From: Fratercula arctica
Taxonomy: Eukaryota > Chordata > Aves > Charadriiformes > Alcidae
Length of the DNA: 64,000 bases
Direction: 5' to 3'
Assembly (NCBI GenBank): GCA_947846985.1
Contig: CANTUZ010000020.1
Coordinates: 7,808,689-7,872,688 of the forward strand
Shown here: one piece after another, positions 41,344-53,970 of the stretch
Layout of the letters: every line of letters starts with the position of its first letter
How positions within the stretch are numbered: the first letter of the stretch is position 1
Notes under the pieces: model-generated
Told to the model about the DNA's origin: nothing
The model's database searches: none
What the model saw: only the letters and a program-made list of their open reading frames with translations
Made by a program: the position numbers and the translations under genes

Positions 41344-44080
41344 GAGCAGAGTTTATCACCGTGCCCGCCACAACCGGGTATTGCCTTGTCCGGCCCTGTA
41401 TGGGGTTACGTCTTGCCTTGTATTGCCCCGTCATTGTTTTGATTGCCATCTGATACACGGTGTCACAGTAGCGCAGGGTATTGTGAATTTTTTAATCGCC
41501 TGTTATTTCTTTGAGTGAGCGTTGGCTCGTACCAGCCTGTATCGGGTTATCTTGCACCGTATTGCCCCGTATTGCCCCGTATTTGTCGTGACTGCCATCC
41601 GAGACTTTCTGAGACGGTAGGGCTTTCTATTGTGGTTTTTTTAATCGGCTGTTCTGTATTTGACTGCGTATTGCCTTTTGCCGCCCCGGACGGTGTTGCG
41701 CTTTGCATTGTATTGCCCTGTCATTCCATTCACTGTCACTTTAGACATTGTGTCATTAGATTGTACCGTATTGCGTTTTTTTTGTTTTACTGGCTGTTCT
41801 TTTTTTGACTGTGTATTGCCTTGTACCGCCCTGTATAATACGATGTCTTGCACGGTATTGTTCCGTCACTGTCTTGACCGACATCTGAGACTGTCTGGCA
41901 TTGTAGCGTACTGTATTGCGGGTCTTGTAATTTGGCTATTTGTTTGCGTCTCGGGTTGTACCGTCCTGTATACTGTAATGTGTTGCATTGTATTGCCCTG
42001 TCATTGTCTAAATGGTCACTTTAGAGATTCTGTCATAGGACCGGACTCTTGTGAATTTTTTCATCGGTTGTTCTTTCTTTGGCTGCGTATTGCTTTGTAT
42101 CGCCCAGTATCGTGTTACACCTTCCGCTGTACGGCTCAGTCGTCGTCTTGACTGACATCTGATACTTTATGCCATTAGACGGCACTGTATTTTCATTGTT
42201 TTCTTTGGCTGTTATTTATTGGACTGTGTATTGCCTTGTACCGCTTTGTATAATGTTGTGTGTCACACTGTATTGCCCCATCATTGTCTCGATTTATATT
42301 AGACTGGAATTGTACTGCACTGTATCGTGAGTTTGTTAATTTTTTGTTCTATATTGGAGTCCTGTGGTGGCGTGATCCTCACACCCCCCCTCCTTTTTCT
42401 CCTCTCTCTCCCCTGCCCCCCCCCCCCCCCCCCCGGCTTTTTCTCCTCTTCGCCCCCCCCGCCCCCCGCACTGTGTCATGGTATGTCTTCTCTGCTATTG
42501 ATCTGTCATCAATTTGGTTGCTGTCTGAGAGATATTGACATTGTGGTGCACTGCAGCATGGGTTATGTAATCGGTTGTTTATTTGTCTGTGTATTGAACT
42601 GTACTGCCCTGTATTGTGTTATGTCTTGCATTGTATGGCCCGTCATTGTCTCGATTGTCATTGTAGAGATTGTGTCATAGCGTCACGCTGTATTGCGGTT
42701 AATTTAATCGGCTGTTCTTTATTTCGCTGTGTATCGCCTTGTACTGCCCTGTATAATGCGATGTCTTGCATCGTATTGCCCTGTCATTGCATCGATTGTC
42801 ATTGTAGACATCGTGTCATAGGACTGCACTGTATTGTGGATATTGTAATTGACTGTTATTTATTTGAGTGGGTATTGTCTTGTACTTCTCTGTGTTGCGT
42901 TATGACTCGCCTTGTATCACTCGTCATGGTTTTGACGGTCATTTTTGACATTTTGTCATAGGACCGTACCGTATTGCGAATTCTTTAACGCGTCGTTGTT
43001 TATTTGACCGGGTATTGCCTCGTAGCGCCCCGTATACTGTTACTGCATTGTAATTCCTTGTCGTTGTCTTGACTTACTTCAGACCACCTGGGATCGTTCC
43101 GCACGGTCCGGTCAATTTTTGAATCGGCTATTCGTTATTTGACCGCGTATGGGCTTGTACCTCCCCGTATCCCGTAATGTCTTGCGTTGTATTGCCCTGT
43201 AATTGTCTTGACCGTCATTTCAAAGTTCCCGGAGTTTGTACTGGAGCGTATTGTCAATTTTTGAATCGCGTGTTACTTATTTGTCTGCGTATTGGTTGGT
43301 GCCGCCCGGTATACCGTAATGTCTTGCATTGTATTGTCCTGTCATAGTCTCGATTGTAATTTTTCATCTGATGTCATAGCATTGCACTGTATCGCAGCTG
43401 TTTTAATTGTCTGGTCTTTAGTTGATGTCGCAGAGCGTCTGGGATTGTACCGTAATGTACTGTGATTTTTTTTTAAACGGTCTTTCTTTATTTCACCGGG
43501 CATTGGCTTTTACCGCCTTGTATACCGTTAGGTCTCGCAGCGTATAGCCCCGTCACGGTCCGGACTGTAATTTTAAACGTCGCGTCATTGGCCTGCACCG
43601 TTCTGTGGGTATTTTAATCGGCTCTAATTTATTTCACTGTGTATTGCCTTGTACCGCCCTCTATTGTATGATGTCTCACATTGTATCGCCCCATCATTGT
43701 ATCGATTGTTATGTTAGACGCTCTGTCATAGGACTGTACAGTATCGTGGATATTTTACTCGGTTGTTGTTTATTTGACCGTGTATTGCCGTGTACCGCCC
43801 CGTGTCACGTTACGCCTAGCGTCGTATCGCTTCGCCCTTGTCTCGACTGACGTCTGATCTCTTCTGCCGGCGTACGTCACGGTATTGTCAATTTGTTCAT
43901 CGGCCAGTCTTTATTTGACCACGTTTAGCAGTGTACCGCTCCCTATGGTGTTACGTCCCGCGTCACATTGCCCTGTCGCTGTCTTGGTTGTCATTGGAAC
44001 CTGTCTGTGAATGTACCGCACCGTATTGTGAATTTTTTGGTCGGTTGTTGTTTATCTGACACGGTTGTAACGCGATGTCC
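41344..44080 (+). repeat. ~140-bp satellite, blocks 5-6 (copy 1)
   Basis: The longest satellite run, roughly 18 units, with landmarks such as TTATTTGACCG/GTATTGCC every ~135-140 bp (for example ~42,712, 42,851, 42,991, 43,126, 43,267). It is interrupted at 42,370-42,475 by a CT/poly-C stretch that includes a 19-C run. Confidence 0.85.
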
Positions 44081-44830
44081 CCTTTTTCCTACTTCTTTTG
44101 ACTTGCAGGTTGTATGTGGAGTTGAGCGTTGCCTTTCCGAAGGCACGCGGAGCCCGATGAAAGAATAAAAAAAAAAAACCCCAGCCGGGGGATTTTCCCC
44201 CCGCCCCCGGCCGGGTTTTTTTTTCTCCGGTCCCGGCCGCTTCGCGAGGCGACAGTCGTCGCCAAAGTTTGGGTGGAGGTAGTGCCGGGGCCGGGGTTTT
44301 GTCAGGCAGGGATGTTTGGGAGCCCCCTGCGAGCGGCGCTTCCGAGGAGCGATGCCCGCAGTGGGGCACGGCATGCGGTAGCGGGTGGGCGGAGGCAGGC
44401 GGGAGGCGAGAGCGGCGGGTGTTTTGTGTGGTAGTGGAGCGAGGGGGGTGTGTGGCGCACGTGTTTTGGTTTTGTTGTTGCCTTGCAGGTTGTGCGTGGA
44501 GCTGAGTCTTGCCTTTCCGAAGGCAAGCAGAGCCAAATGAAAGAATAAAAAAACCCCAGCCGGGGGATTTTTTTTTTTTTCCCCCGGCTGGGTTTTTTTT
44601 TTCCCCGGTCCCGGCCCCTCTGCGAGGCGACAGTCGTCGCCAAAGTTTGGGCGGAGGTAGTGCGCGGGCCGGGGTTTTGTCAGGCAGGGACGTTTGGGAG
44701 CCCCCCGGGAGCGGCGCTCCGGAGGAGCGACGCCCGCAGTGGGGCATGGCATGCGGTAGCGGGTGGGCACAGGCAGGCGGGAGAGGCAGGTGTGTTGCGT
44801 GACAGCGGAGCGAGGGGTGCGTTTGGAATG
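44081..44830 (+). repeat. terminal units (copy 1): 2 x ~375 bp with acceptor, AATAAA and hairpins
   Basis: Two tandem units. Each begins with a pyrimidine tract and TTGCAG|GTTGT (AG 44,107-44,108 and 44,487-44,488) and reaches AATAAA 55-60 nt later (44,165-44,170 and 44,544-44,549). In unit 2 four perfect hairpins follow one another: CTTGCCTTTCCGAAGGCAAG (44,508-44,527), a 12-13-bp GC stem around a T-run (44,554-44,592), GGCGACAGTCGTCGCC (44,626-44,641) and CGCTCCGGAGGAGCG (44,715-44,729). The layout resembles a short last exon with a poly(A) signal. No protein frame is shared between units. Confidence 0.6.
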
Positions 44831-46001
44831 CATGAAGGCTAGGATGTCTCTGGTTTGGTTTCACCAAAGAAAGAAAGAAATAGGGTGCGATTTATTTAGA
44901 TGCGAAGATGGCTTGTAATGGTATGTCACAAGAATTTACAAGGGTAGCAGATAATTTCAGTGGTGATATGGAAACATAGGTGTTGGGGGGGGGGGGTGGG
45001 GGGCAGGTTGAAGTAGTTGTTGTGTCAAGAACAGTGCTCATGTGGACTGTACAGGTACGTGTAGTAATTGTTGTAAATGATAAAGTATGTTGGGTCCTGG
45101 TGCAGGAAGGAGTCCGGGCAAGGCACAGGTAAATGTAGCTGAGGACAGGTTCCGGGAAAGCCAGGGTTTTAGGAGTTACTCAGTAGTCATCCGGTAGTTT
45201 TGGCCATGCTCAGGTATTGGTTTTTAACCTACTCGAAGGTAATTGTGGAAGCACAGACGGCTAAGAGGACTGGATTGTTGTTGAATCCGAACATGGATTG
45301 TAACGAGCTAAGAGGGGGAACAAAGTATGTTTATGATGTAGTATGAGGGAAATATCACACGAAGTCATAAAGCACGGGAACTGCTACGCACATGGTGAAA
45401 ATCTGTGTGCGGATGCAGGAGGTAAATGAGGTAGGTAAATTAAACAGTAAGGGAGTCGTGTCAGGGTCTGCGCAGGGCTGGCTAGCCAAAAGCGTGAGAG
45501 CTGCTTTCTCCGACCCCGTATCTTCTGGGACAGGGGAGAGAGAGAGAGAAAATAGTGGAGCTTTTTCCCCTGAACTCTACATTACAAGGGGAGAAATATG
45601 TATTTAACAGAAGAATATGGAAGCAAGTAACGAAACGTTTGGAACGCATGGAGTTCTTTTTTGAGTTCCCAGGATGATGATGGCATCGGCAACAGGTGCG
45701 GGGGAAGTTGCGGGTAGGAGTTGGCTGCCGACAGACTTTAGGACGCGTCTGCAGATTCACGAAACGGGTCATCAGGATTCAAGGTCCGCAGTTACCGACA
45801 GCGAAGTTAGGGAACAATGGCTTTCATAAGGTTTAGTTGAAAGTGGGACTACTTTGCATGTCTATAATGAAGCGATGAAGTTAATATTGAGGAATTAAAT
45901 GTCTGTTGGTTGTCTGATGTGTCTTTGTCTTGAATGTGGCACATGATTGAGTCGGAGGGCTTTGGAGCGTACGCCTGCTTGTAGGTGAGGGTGACCGTGC
46001 A
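44831..46001. other. unassigned sequence after terminal units (copy 1)
   Basis: 44,831-45,436 is also present in copy 2 (57,840-58,437), including a G-run at ~44,985. 45,437-46,001 has no counterpart in this window. I see no coding exon or recognisable element. It ends at the assembly gap. Confidence 0.4.
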
Positions 46002-46500
46002 NNNNNNNNNNNNNNNNNNNNNNNNNNNNNNNNNNNNNNNNNNNNNNNNNNNNNNNNNNNNNNNNNNNNNNNNNNNNNNNNNNNNNNNNNNNNNNNNNNN
46101 NNNNNNNNNNNNNNNNNNNNNNNNNNNNNNNNNNNNNNNNNNNNNNNNNNNNNNNNNNNNNNNNNNNNNNNNNNNNNNNNNNNNNNNNNNNNNNNNNNNN
46201 NNNNNNNNNNNNNNNNNNNNNNNNNNNNNNNNNNNNNNNNNNNNNNNNNNNNNNNNNNNNNNNNNNNNNNNNNNNNNNNNNNNNNNNNNNNNNNNNNNNN
46301 NNNNNNNNNNNNNNNNNNNNNNNNNNNNNNNNNNNNNNNNNNNNNNNNNNNNNNNNNNNNNNNNNNNNNNNNNNNNNNNNNNNNNNNNNNNNNNNNNNNN
46401 NNNNNNNNNNNNNNNNNNNNNNNNNNNNNNNNNNNNNNNNNNNNNNNNNNNNNNNNNNNNNNNNNNNNNNNNNNNNNNNNNNNNNNNNNNNNNNNNNNNN
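46002..46500. other. assembly gap (499 N)
   Basis: Run of N immediately before the second copy of the large duplication, with the same length as the gap at 28.4 kb. The left edge of copy 2 is therefore unknown. Confidence 1.
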
Positions 46501-46910
46501 CCGCATCGTCTGAATCCAGAATCTGTGCGGAGCAGGTGAACAGAATGGCTCAGCGCATACGATGTGGGGGATATTGCAGTACAAGTTAGCGTTGACAGAT
46601 GCAACGGTGTCTGATGGCACCATTTTGTGCAAATTGGGGTTCCCTTGTTTGTTTTTGCAGAGGATGAAGAGGAAACCCGGCGACTCCGGGATGAATCAAT
46701 TTGATGCATGGTAATTATTTTTTTTCTCGCTGAGCAAGGCTCCAGAGTCCCGGCCCTCAGAAAGCGAAGTTGAGGTACCGGCAGCGGAGCTTCCTCCGTG
46801 AGGGAAGGGGAGGGGACAGGGTTGGAAATAGCAGCGAGGCATTTAAAAGGTAGCGCAGCGCCCCGGGCTGCCCAGGAGCAGTCCCCTTCGGGCACGTAAG
46901 CGGAGCGGTA
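46501..46910 (+). repeat. beta repeat end, copy E
   Basis: Second copy of the beta D2 3' end (acceptor-like TTTTTGCAG at 46,652-46,660, then GAGGATGAAGAGGAAACCCG). It runs into satellite at ~46,905 exactly as at 34,365. Confidence 0.8.
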
Positions 46911-49134
46911 ATTGTTCTGACCGTATGTGAACCTATCTTGGATTGTACCGCCTCGTACCGTGTTTAGTCTGGAACTGTATTGCCCTGTAGTTTTCCCGTC
47001 TGCAGTCTCAGACGGTCGAGCACGGTAACGCCCTGTATTCCGTTACGTCTTGCACTGTATAGCTCGGTCATTGTGTCGACTGCAATCTGAGACTGTCACA
47101 CTGTACAGTTCGCTACGTTGGTACTTTGATGGATTGTTCTGCATCTGACCGCATTGCATCACCTGGCTCTGTATTTTTTTTGCATCGCGTTTCTCTGTAA
47201 CCGTCTTGACTGCTATCCGAGACTGTCTCGCATCGTATGCTTCTGTATGTCTTGTTCTGTGTTGTATTGGGTATTTGAAATAGTATGGCATTACCCGGCT
47301 CCGTATCGGTTTCGCATCGTAGCGCCCCATAATGGTATTGACTGCCACGTTGGACCGTGTTGCATTGTATAGTTTCGTATTTTTTCGTGTCGCGTCAGTC
47401 TGTACTTTGAATGGTATCGCTTCGCCTGCAAGTGTCTCGGTTTCGTGTCGTATCGCTTTGTCGTCGTCTTGACCGCCATCTGAGACGATCAGGCACGGTA
47501 GCCTTCCATATTTTGTTTTGAATTGCATCGTTGCGTATTTGAAATTCCATCGCGTCGCCTGGACGCGTTTTGGTTTTGCAGCGTATCGCTTTGTCATCGT
47601 CTCGACAGCCATCCGATACATTCTGTCATCGAACCGCACGGTATTGTGCATTTTTTTGTTTGGTTGTTCTTCCTTTGACCGCGCATTGCACTGTTCCACC
47701 CTGTATCACGGTACGCCTTGAATAGTTTTGGTCGGTCACTGTTTTGACGGTCACGTGAGACAATCTGGTGTTGTATCCTTAAGTATTTTGTTTCGTCTTT
47801 GAAGGTTGCGTATTTGAAATTGTATCGCTTTGCTTGGCGCTATTTGGTTTCGCATCACATTGCTCTGTGTTTTCCTTAACCGCCATCTGAAACCATCTCA
47901 CACGGCATTGTTCCGTACATTTTCTTTCACGGATGGTTTTGTATGTGACCACGCATTGCATCGTCGGGCAGGGTGTTTTTGCGGTACATCGCTCCGTAAT
48001 TTCCGCGATGGCCATCTGGGATGGTTTTGCAGGGTACCGCCCTGTACTGTGTTTTCTCTTGCGTCGCGTTGCCCTGTAATCGTCTCGATCGCCATCTGAG
48101 GCTGTCTGCCGCTTCAAGTGTCGCATTGCAGGCTTTATCGATTCATTCTTAAGTTATCCTATGTATATTACCATATTGCCCTGTACGGTGTTACGTCTTG
48201 CATGGTATTGCTCTGTATATATCTTGACGGCCATCTGAGACTGCGGAGTTGTACAGTGTGACATGTTGTTTCCGGAACGGATTGTTCCGTATGTGACCAT
48301 ATATCGCATCGCCGGGCCCCGTGTCGTTTTCACGTTACGTCGCTCAGTAATTTGTGCGACTGCCACTTGAGACGGTCTTGCATCGTACGCTTAAGAACTC
48401 GGATCGGTATTATATTCTTGTATATTTGAAATCGTATTGCTTCGCCTGGCTCAGTATCGGTTTCGCATCGTATCGCCCCGTCACGCTCTCGACCGCCTTC
48501 CGATCTATTCTGGCATCGTACCGCACCATATTGCGGGTTTTTTAATCGGTTGTTCTTCATTTGGCTTCGTAATGCCTCGCACCGCCCCGTATCGTGTAAC
48601 GTCTCGCTTTATATCGCCCCGTTGTTGTCTCGACTGCCTTCTGATCTATTCGGGTATTACGCTTCAACGTATTCTGGGTTTTTTTTTTTTTAATCGGTTG
48701 TTCTTTATTTGGTTGCATATTGCCTTGTTACCGCCTGGTATGGCGTCGCGTCTCACATTGTATTGCCCTCTCATTGCTTTGACGGTCATTTTACACGTTC
48801 CGTCCTATCGCCGCACTGCATTGCGAATTCTTTAATGGGTTGTTGTTTCTTGGACCGTTTATTGACCGGTAGCGCCCCGTATCGCGTTATGTCTCGCCTC
48901 GTATTGCTCCGTCAGTGTCTTGACGGACATCTGATATATTCTGCCATTGTATGGCGCCGTACTGTCAATTCTTTCACTGTCTGTCTTTATTTGATCGTAT
49001 ATTGCCTCGTACTGCCCTGTGTAACGTCAGGTCTTGCGTTGTATTGCCCTGTCATTGTCTTGCCAGTTATTTTTAGACCGTCTGTCACTGTACTGTGCAA
49101 TTTTTAACCGCTTGTTTTTCATTGGACTGCCGTT

Positions 49135-49772
49135 GTGACGTGACCCTCCTTTTTCCCCCTTTTTCCCCCAGGCTGCCGTTCAAGCCGTACCAACCAGCGG
49201 GAGTCACCACGAGCGGCGCTTGAACTTCGGGGGATGGCTGGCAACCAGAGTCAAAACACTGTAAGTCAGTTAGTTGACTCCACAAGTAGCGGACGGCCCG
49301 AGAGCCCTTGGAGCTCTCCCGCATGGCAGGGGCACGTTCGCCAGCATCTCCCCTCGAGCGGGGACGCTCACGTAAGGTTCTGCTCTGTGAGGCCGAGAGA
49401 CACCTTGCCGGAACTGATTCTCGGTAAGTGACTAGCAGCATGCAGAACTTGGCAATCTTAGCTCAGTGATATAAAGGGTGGACGGCACAGATGTAATCCT
49501 TCAGAGGTAAACCGGTGCCCGAGTCCCGGGGCTAGGAATCGGATCCAGCCGCACCTAGACTCCTCTCGGAGAAGGAGTTTAGAAAGCAAGGGGGTCCTTT
49601 CTGAGCCTCGTGACTCAACGGGAGGGTCTCTCAGACAGCTTGTCTGCCCCTGGCCCCTAGGCAGTAAATAATCTGGGGTATGTGACCATGGAATCTAGTA
49701 AATCATTGTCACATTCCCCATTATCTGTGTTGAATCACTGTGTTTATGTTTCTGAAGGTTTCACTACTTCCA
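49135..49772 (+). promoter_or_regulatory. module 1 (copy 2): CRE-like site and donor, no TATA
   Basis: Counterpart of 36,591-37,230. TATA position reads CAAGTAGCGGACGG; donor TCTCGGTAAGTGAC retained. It carries the module-4-type sequence GAGTCCCGGGGCTAGGAATC near 49,521, unlike copy 1. Confidence 0.5.
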
Positions 49773-50532
49773 TTTTAAGAGTGAAGTTTATCGCCGCGCC
49801 TGCCACGGCCGAGTATTTCCTCGTCCGGCCCTGTATCGGGTTACGTCTTGCCTTCTATTGCCCCATCATTGTTTTGATTGATATTTGATCCATTGTGTCA
49901 TAGTAGCGCAGGGTATTGTGAATTTTTTAATCGCCTGTTATTTCTTTGAGTGAGCGTTGGCTCGTACCAGCCTGTATCGGGTTATCTTGCACCGTATCGC
50001 CCTGTATTTGTCGTGACTGCCATCCGAGACTTTCTGAGACGGTAGGGCATTCTATTGTGGTTTTTTATTTGGCTGTTCTGTATTTGACTGCGTATTGCCT
50101 TGAGCAGCCCCGGATGGCGTTACGGTTTGCACCGTATTGCCCTGTCATTCAGTTCACTGTCATTTTAGACATTCTGTCATAAGGTTGTACCGTATTGTGG
50201 TTTTTTTATTGGCTGTTCTTCATTTGACTGTGTATTGCCTTGTACTGCCCTGTATTGTGTTACGACTTGCGTTGTATTACTCTGTCATTATTTTGCCTGT
50301 GTTTTGGGACCCTGTGTCATGGTACCGCACTGGATTGTGGGTATTTTAACTGTTTGTTCTTTGTTTGGCTGCGTGTTGCCTCTTACCGCTCTGTATAATG
50401 TTAGGTCCGACACACTGTATTGGTGTGTCATTGTCTTGACTGTTAGACTGTCTGGGATTGTACTGTAGTTTATCGTGAAAGTTCAATCGGTTGATCTTTG
50501 ACCGCTGTGGTGGTGCGGGCGCCCTGTCGTTG

Positions 50533-51157
50533 CGGCCGCCATAATCATCCGTGGAGTTGTTTTGAGCGGTACGTGAAGCTGGGGGATGGTTGGCAACACA
50601 GTGGGCACCTAGATATTTTGTTCCCGTGCTGATATGACTGTAAGTCAAGTAGCTTCCCCCATAAATAGCGGACAGCCCGAGAGCCCTTTGAGCTCTCTGG
50701 CACGGCAGCGGCCCGTTTGCCAACATCTCCCCTCGAGCGGGGACACTCACGTAAGGTTCTGCTCCTCGAGGCTGAGAGATGCCTTGCCGCAACAGATTCT
50801 CAGTGACCAGTAGCATGCAGAACTTTGCAGTCGTATCTCAGTGATATAAAGGGTTGATGGCGCAGATGTAATCCTTTAGAGGTAAAGCGTTGCCCGAGTC
50901 CGGGGCGAAGATCGGATCCAGCCGTACCTAGACTCCTCTCAGAGAAGGAGTTTAGAAAGCAAGGCGGTCCTTTCTGAGCCTCGTGACTCAACGGGAGGGT
51001 GTCCCAGACAGCTTGTCTGACCTTGGCCCCTATGCAGTAAATGATCCAGGGTACGGGGCCACGGAATCTGGTGAATCGCTGTCACATTCCCTGTTACCTT
51101 TGTTGAATTGCTGTGTTTATGTTACCATATGTTACGCTACTGTTCTCTTAGGGGGGG
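50533..51157 (+). promoter_or_regulatory. module 2 (copy 2): TATA present, donor weakened
   Basis: Counterpart of 37,991-38,615: CATAAATAGCGG near 50,660, donor again degraded to TCTCAGTGACC, acceptor-like TTCTCTTAG kept. Confidence 0.5.
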
Positions 51158-51737
51158 AAGTCAGTCACTCCGCCAGGCACAACTGCGTATTTACTCGTCC
51201 GGCCCTCTATCGTGTCGCGTCTCGCATTGTATTGCCCCGTCATTGTTTCGATTGCCATTTGATCCGTTGTGTCGTAGTGCACCGTACCGTGAATTTTTTA
51301 ACTGTCTGTTATTTATTTGACTTTGTATTGCTTCGTACTGCCCCGTGTAATGTAATCTATTGCTTCGTATCGCTCTGTCATGGTCTCGATTGACATCCGA
51401 GACCGTCTGGCTTTGTAGCGCACCGTATTGTGGGTATTGTAATCGGCTCTCGTTTGACTGCGGTACGGATCGTACTGCCCCGTATACCGTAACGTCTCGT
51501 GTTGTATTGCGCAATCACTGTCTTGATTGTCACTTCAGAGATTGTGTTAAAGTCACAATGCAGTGTAGTCCTGTAACCGGCTGTTCTTTATTTGAGTGTG
51601 AATTACATTGTACCACTCTGTATACCGTCACGTGTTGCGCTGAATTGCTCTGTCATTGCCTCGACTGTCATTTTAGATATCGTCGTAAAAAACTCCCGAT
51701 ACGGTGCAGTCTGGTAATCGTCTGTTCTTTATTTGAG

Positions 51738-52440
51738 TGCCGTGGTGTCGTCATCCCCCGGTTTTCCCCCCTCTTTTGTTTTCCCCCGGCCTGCAGCGCA
51801 AGCCGCAATCATCAGCGGGAGTTGTTAACGAGCGGCACTTTAACTTTGGGCGACGGCTGGCAACACAGTCAAGACATTGCGAGGTGTGGGGACCAAGATA
51901 TTTTGTACCCAGGCTGATATGACTAAAAGTCAATTACCTGCCTCTATAAATAGCGGACAGCCAAAGAGCCCTTTCATCTCTCCCGCACGTCAGCGGCCCG
52001 TTCACCGGCATCTCCCCTGGAGCGGGGACGCTCAAGTAAGGTTCTGCTCTTCGAGGCCGAGAGATGCCTTGCCGCAACAGATTCTCGGTAAGTGACTAGT
52101 AGCATGCGGAACTCTGCAATCTTAGCTTAGTGATATAAGCGGTTGATGGCGCCGACGTAATCCTTTAGAGGTAAACCGTTGCCCGAGTCTGGGGCGAGGA
52201 TCGGATCCAGCCGCACCTAGACTCCTCTGGGAGAAGGAGTTTAGGAAGCAAGGGGGTCCTTTCCGAGCCTCGTGACTCAACGGGAGGGTCTCCCAGACAG
52301 TTAGTCTGACTTTGGCCCCTATGCGGTAAATAATCCGGGGTACACGGCCACAGAATCCGGTAAAGCGTCGTCACGTGCGCCACCACCATTGTTGAATCGC
52401 CGTGCTTACGTTTTTGAACGTTTCGCTACTTCTGTCTTAG
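51738..52440 (+). promoter_or_regulatory. module 3 (copy 2): TATA, donor and acceptor intact
   Basis: Counterpart of 39,196-39,898: CTATAAATAGCGG near 51,944, TCTCG|GTAAGTGAC near 52,087, TCTGTCTTAG near 52,440. Confidence 0.5.
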
Positions 52441-53189
52441 GAGTGAAGTTTATTGCCACACCCGCCACAGCTGAGTATTGCCTCGTCCGGCTCTGTGTCG
52501 TGTCACGTCCTGCCTTGTATTGCCCCGTCGTCATTTCGATCGCCATCTGATCTATTGTGTTATAGTAGCGCAGGGTATCGTGAATTTTTTAATTGCCTGT
52601 AATTAATTTTAGCGGCTGTTGGCTTGTACCGGCCTGTATCGTGTCACGTCTTGCACTGCATTGCTCCGTGTTTGCCATGATTGCCGTCTGAGACTTTCTG
52701 AGATCATAGAGCATTCTATTGTGGGTTTTTTAAACGGCTGTTCTGTATTTGACTGTGTATTGCTTTGCGCCGCCCCGGATGATGTTACGGTTTTCATCGT
52801 ATTGGCGTGTCGTTGCCTAGGCTGTCACTTCAGACGTTCTGTGATAAGATTGTACTGTATTGTGCGTGTTTTCTTTTTTATAGGTTATTATTTATGTGTC
52901 TGCGTATTGCCTTGTGCCGCCCTGTATTGCGTTACGAGTCGTGTTCTATTGCTTTGTAATTGTTTTGACTGGGTTTTGGGAAACTGTCACAGTGCCACAC
53001 CGGATTACGGGCATTTTACCTGTTTGTTTGGTTTTTTGGCTGTGAATTGCCTTTTGCTGCTGTGTATAATATTAGATGTTGCACTGTATTGGTCTGTCAT
53101 TGTGGTGACGGTTACTTTAGACCGTCTGGGATTGTACTGTGGTTTATTGCGGAAGTTCAATCGGTTGTTGTTCAACCACTGTGGTGGCG

Positions 53190-53393
53190 TTGGCGCGTAC
53201 TTGAAGTTGGCGCGTACTTGAAGTTGGCGCGTACTTGAAGTTGGCGCGTACTTGAAGTTGGCGCGTACTTGAAGTTGGCGCGTACTTGAAGTTGGCGCGT
53301 ACTTGAAGTTGGCGCGTACTTGAAGTTGGCGCGTACTTGAAGTTGGCGCGTACTTGAAGTTGGCGCGTACTTGAAGTTGGCGCGTACTTGAAG
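53190..53393 (+). repeat. 17-bp minisatellite, 12 units (copy 2)
   Basis: TTGGCGCGTACTTGAAG repeated 12 times (204 bp), essentially without variants, whereas copy 1 has seven units with variants. The extra units look freshly amplified. Confidence 0.95.
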
Positions 53394-53970
53394 TTGGCGG
53401 CGGTTGGTAACACAGTGGGGACCCAGATACTTTGTTCCCATGCTGATATGACTACAGGTCAGTTAGCTTACCCCATAAATAGCGGACAGCCCGAGAGCCT
53501 TTTGATGTCTCCAGCACGGCAGGGGCCTGCTCGCCAGGATCTCCCCTTGAGCGGGCACGCACACGTAAGGTTCTGGTCTTTGAGGCAGAAATATGCATTG
53601 CCGCAACAGTTTCTGGGTGAGTGAGTAGTAGCATGCTAAACTTTGCAATCTTAGCTCACCGATACAAAGGGTCGATGGTGCGGATATAATACTTCAGAGG
53701 TAAACGGTTGCCCAAGTCCCGGGGCTAGGAATCGGATCCAGCCGCACCTAGACTCCTCTCGGAGAAGGAGTGTAGAAAGCAAGGGGGTCCTTTCCGAGCC
53801 TCGTGACTTAACGGGAGGGTCTCCCCGACAGGTCATCTGAACCTGGCCCCTAGGCAGTAAATGATCCAGGGTACGTGGCCATGGAATCTGGTAAAGCGCC
53901 GTCATGTGCATTGATACCTTTGTTGAATCACTGTGTTTGTTTCTGAATGTTTCTCTATTTCTCTATTAGG
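53394..53970 (+). promoter_or_regulatory. module 4 (copy 2): TATA, donor and acceptor intact
   Basis: Counterpart of 40,768-41,343: CATAAATAGCGG near 53,474, donor TTTCTGG|GTGAGTGAG near 53,617, acceptor CTCTATTAG near 53,969. Confidence 0.5.

Larger units (their letters stand above)
33962..45436 (+). repeat. large tandem duplication, copy 1 (~11.5 kb)
   Basis: Nearly identical to 46,501-58,437. The offset between copies is 12,539 at the start, 12,542 across 37-40 kb, and ~12,625 after 41 kb because of tandem-repeat length changes (17-bp array 7 vs 12 units). It contains the beta D2 end, five to six blocks of 140-bp satellite, four TATA/donor modules and two terminal hairpin units. Only scattered single-base differences are visible. 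The right limit is 45,436, where copy 2 switches to AT satellite. Confidence 0.95.

Noticed and set aside
44052..44867. Minus-strand frames of ~110-390 codons over the terminal units
   Set aside because: They repeat with the 375-bp units and consist of Pro/Lys-rich translation of hairpins and A/T runs; the units lack conserved start or stop positions.
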